From: CAXMWX01 sp051008185
Lineage (GTDB): Bacteria; Pseudomonadota; Gammaproteobacteria; Eutrophobiales; Eutrophobiaceae
NCBI GenBank assembly: GCA_051008185.1
Contig: JBPCXW010000137.1
Span: 1 to 14,641, forward strand
Length of the DNA stretch: 14,641 nucleotides
Direction of reading: 5' to 3'
The notes beneath the pieces were generated by a model. That model was not told the origin of the DNA. It did no database searches and was given only the letters and a program-made list of their open reading frames with translations. Shown piece by piece: positions 12,804 to 14,641 of the stretch. How positions within the stretch are numbered: the first letter of the stretch is position 1; each line of letters opens with the position of its first letter. A program made the position numbers and the translations under genes.

Positions 12804-13921
12804 TGGGCGGGTTGTTATGGCTTGCCCTGCCGGGAGCCATAATCTGGGCTGCGATTGTGTTGTCACCGTGGCAGCCCTGGCGCACTAGGGAGCGGCTGGA
12901 TGCCACCCGTGGCGGCGATGCCGTCGATCTTTCTGACATCACTATACTAATCCCCGCTCGTAACGAGGCCGACTGTCTGGCGACCACCCTCACTGCCGTC
13001 GCGCAACAGGGGCGGGGGCTGCGTATTGTGCTGATTGATGATGCCTCCGATGATGCGACCGTGGCGGTGGCAGAGGGGGCGGGCGTGGCGAATCTGGAGA
13101 TTATCCGCTCCCGCCCGTTGCCGGATGGCTGGAGCGGCAAGACCTGGGCCTTGCAGCAGGGGCTGGAGATGGTCGGCAGTGACAAGATCCTGTTGCTGGA
13201 TGCGGATATTCAATTACTGCCGGGCACGCTGGCCGCGATGCGGCACAAGATGCAGCAGGATGATCTGCAACTGTTGTCGTTGATGGCCTTGTTGCGTACG
13301 CGTAGCCGTTGGGAGAAATTGTTGATACCGGCCTTTGTGTATTTTTTCAAACTGCTTTATCCATTTCGTTTGGCTAACTCCTGTCATCCGTTGATCGCCG
13401 CCGCCGCCGGGGGTTGTGTGTTGTTGCAACGGCGGGCGTTGCAGGATATCGGTGGCTTTGCTGCGATCCGCGATGCGATTATTGATGACTGTACGCTGGC
13501 ACGGCAGATCAAGAATGCCGGTTACCGGACCTGGATTGGCTTGACCCGCTCTGCTGTTAGTCTGCGTGCTTATGATGATCCGGCCGGCATCCGTGCGATG
13601 GTTACCCGCACGGCGTTTACCCAGTTGCGTTTTTCTGTTGTGCTGTTGTTGCTTTGCACGCTGTTGATGTTGGGTGCGTTTGTGTTGCCGCTGCTGTCGC
13701 TGGCACTCGCCCCGCAAGTGCCCGCCGGTCTTGGCGGGATGGCACTGTTGTTGATGTTGCTCAGTTATGTGCCGATTGTGCATTACTACCGGCTGGCGCC
13801 GCTGTGGGTGCTGGGCCTGCCGTTGGCCGGGGTGCTGTATCTGGCGATGACCTGGGACTCGGCCTGGCGCTATCGGCGTGGTATCAGCGCCAGCTGGAAA
13901 GGCCGGGATTACCTCAGATGA
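12803..13921 (+). CDS. hpnB: Hopanoid-associated glycosyltransferase HpnB
   Basis: This is a membrane-bound family 2 (GT-A) glycosyltransferase of the HpnB group, found in hopanoid gene clusters and thought to act on the extended hopanoid side chain or a related lipid. The 372-residue protein has an N-terminal membrane segment (about 3-20), then a cytoplasmic GT-A domain with ITILIPARNEA (46-56), VLIDDASDD (76-84), the metal-binding DAD (133-135) and a downstream IIDDCTLARQIK (226-237). Three hydrophobic segments follow at about 279-303, 311-328 and 331-350. The C-terminal RGISASWKGRDY matches the family ending. It overlaps hpnH by one base and its stop overlaps the ATG at 13918, so all three genes are probably translated in concert. 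The acceptor and sugar donor cannot be read from sequence. Confidence 0.92.
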   Translation: MGGLLWLALPGAIIWAAIVLSPWQPWRTRERLDATRGGDAVDLSDITILIPARNEADCLATTLTAVAQQGRGLRIVLIDDASDDATVAVAEGAGVANLEIIRSRPLPDGWSGKTWALQQGLEMVGSDKILLLDADIQLLPGTLAAMRHKMQQDDLQLLSLMALLRTRSRWEKLLIPAFVYFFKLLYPFRLANSCHPLIAAAAGGCVLLQRRALQDIGGFAAIRDAIIDDCTLARQIKNAGYRTWIGLTRSAVSLRAYDDPAGIRAMVTRTAFTQLRFSVVLLLLCTLLMLGAFVLPLLSLALAPQVPAGLGGMALLLMLLSYVPIVHYYRLAPLWVLGLPLAGVLYLAMTWDSAWRYRRGISASWKGRDYLR

Positions 13922-13956
13922 TGGCAAACTTTTATCGTCGGGGGGGTCAAACAGGT

Positions 13957-14592
13957 ATGCGATTGAGAACTCATCTTATAGCTATGTTGTCGTTGCTGTG
14001 CCTGTCGGCACCGGCGCAGACACAGGAGGGTGCCGAGCAGGCCGTCGCCGTGGTGGAAGGCTTGCACACGACACTGGTACAGATCATGCAGGATGCCGAT
14101 GCGCTGGGTTACGAGGGCAGATACGAGATCATGCAAGCGGTGGTGGAAAAACATTTTGACAATGCGTTGATCGCCCGTGTTGTGTTGAGCCGTCACTGGG
14201 AGACGCTTGACAGTGATCAGCGGGCGGCATTTATCGCCACCTTGACACGCTTGAGTATTGCGATTTATGCCTACCGCTTTAGCGGCCATAACGGTGAGAG
14301 TTTCCAGACCGTCCAAACCAAACCCGCCAGACGAGGCCGCGTGCTGGTGCAGACCGAGCTACTGCGCCCGGATCACAGGCCGGTGCGGCTTGACTACCTG
14401 TTACATCAGCGGGATGAGCACTGGCTAATCATCAATATCACGGCAAACGGGGTCAGCGATCTGTCGCTGAGACGGGCGGAATATGCTTCAGTTATTGAGG
14501 AAAATGGTGAGGAAAACGGTTACAATACCCTGATGGAAAAGCTGGAGGCGAAAATCCATGATATGGAAACGGATACCGCCGGAGATGAATGA
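13957..14592 (+). CDS. hpnM: Hopanoid biosynthesis-associated periplasmic protein HpnM (MlaC/Ttg2 family)
   Basis: HpnM belongs to the MlaC/toluene-tolerance family of periplasmic lipid-binding proteins and is linked to hopanoid clusters, where it probably helps hopanoid movement with an HpnN-type transporter (not in the window). From the ATG at 13957 it has 211 residues. A classical signal peptide, MRLRTHLIAMLSLLCLSAPA, is cleaved near AQTQ (about 20-23). The mature part shows HFDNALIARVVLSRHW (66-81), a beta-rich core, and the family ending NGVSDLSLRRAEYASVI (164-180). ATGs at 13918 and 13921 are in frame and would give ATGA overlap with hpnB, adding 12-13 residues before the signal peptide; 13957 was preferred because the signal peptide then begins at the start and a seven-G run lies 10 bases upstream. 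The start is the main uncertainty. Confidence 0.9.
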   Translation: MRLRTHLIAMLSLLCLSAPAQTQEGAEQAVAVVEGLHTTLVQIMQDADALGYEGRYEIMQAVVEKHFDNALIARVVLSRHWETLDSDQRAAFIATLTRLSIAIYAYRFSGHNGESFQTVQTKPARRGRVLVQTELLRPDHRPVRLDYLLHQRDEHWLIINITANGVSDLSLRRAEYASVIEENGEENGYNTLMEKLEAKIHDMETDTAGDE

Positions 14593-14599
14593 ATCGGCA

Positions 14600-14641
14600 C
14601 GAATAGCTCCCCCCTTGAGGGGGAGCCAAAGGAGGCGAAGC
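14600..14641 (+). repeat. Left end of another palindromic repeat, cut by the window edge
   Basis: CGAATAG, CTCCCCCCTTGAGGGGGAG and then CCAAAGGAGGCGAAGC repeat the left arm found at 11215-11257 without visible difference. It lies 8 bp after the hpnM stop. The rest of the element is expected beyond the right edge. Confidence 0.85.

Noticed and set aside
13654..13956. Upstream extension of hpnM into hpnB
   Set aside because: It overlaps the hpnB coding region for over 260 bp in another frame; the signal peptide at 13957 gives a credible start.

Overview
The window looks like chromosomal DNA of a hopanoid-making proteobacterium. A gammaproteobacterium is the best guess, based on the DXS, PGI and Hpn protein types; no rRNA or other strict phylogenetic marker is present. 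Eight protein genes are supported. They fall into four blocks joined by a family of GC-rich palindromic repeats.

Block 1 (1-3524, + strand) is a restriction-modification pair: a large N6-adenine DNA methyltransferase whose start lies beyond the left edge, followed by a small PD-(D/E)xK nuclease. Its base composition is visibly more AT-rich than the rest, which fits a transferred defence module. Block 2 (3545-8696, + strand) is a tightly packed gene string: glucose-6-phosphate isomerase (pgi), a stand-alone nucleotidyltransferase, phosphoenolpyruvate mutase fused to a second nucleotidyltransferase domain, and phosphonopyruvate decarboxylase. The last three overlap by ATGA junctions. Together they would make phosphonopyruvate from PEP, decarboxylate it to phosphonoacetaldehyde, and supply a likely CTP-dependent activation step. 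This is the committed core of C-P bond (phosphonate) biosynthesis, probably for a cell-surface phosphonolipid or phosphonoglycan. The transaminase and final transferase are not in the window.

Block 3 (9168-11126, - strand) is dxs, the first enzyme of the MEP isoprenoid pathway, convergent with block 2 and divergent from block 4. Block 4 (11670-14592, + strand) is hpnH-hpnB-hpnM: a radical SAM adenosylhopane synthase, a hopanoid-associated glycosyltransferase and a periplasmic MlaC/Ttg2-like protein. dxs supplies isoprenoid precursor for the hopanoids these genes elaborate. A plausible sigma70 promoter can be read for both dxs and hpnH.

The gaps (8697-9167 and 11127-11669), the 3' end of the nuclease gene and the right edge of the window carry copies of a palindromic repeat. 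Its ends are CTCCCCCCTTGAGGGGGAG palindromes facing each other about 160 bp apart, with exchangeable inner hairpins. A second hairpin repeat built on CAAAGCAGGC/GCCTGCTTTG often sits beside it. These repeats form the end of the nuclease reading frame, touch the ppd stop codon, and open a false 145-residue extension in front of dxs. The most interesting points are the phosphonate cluster with two nucleotidyltransferase domains, one of them with an altered signature, and the modular repeat family.
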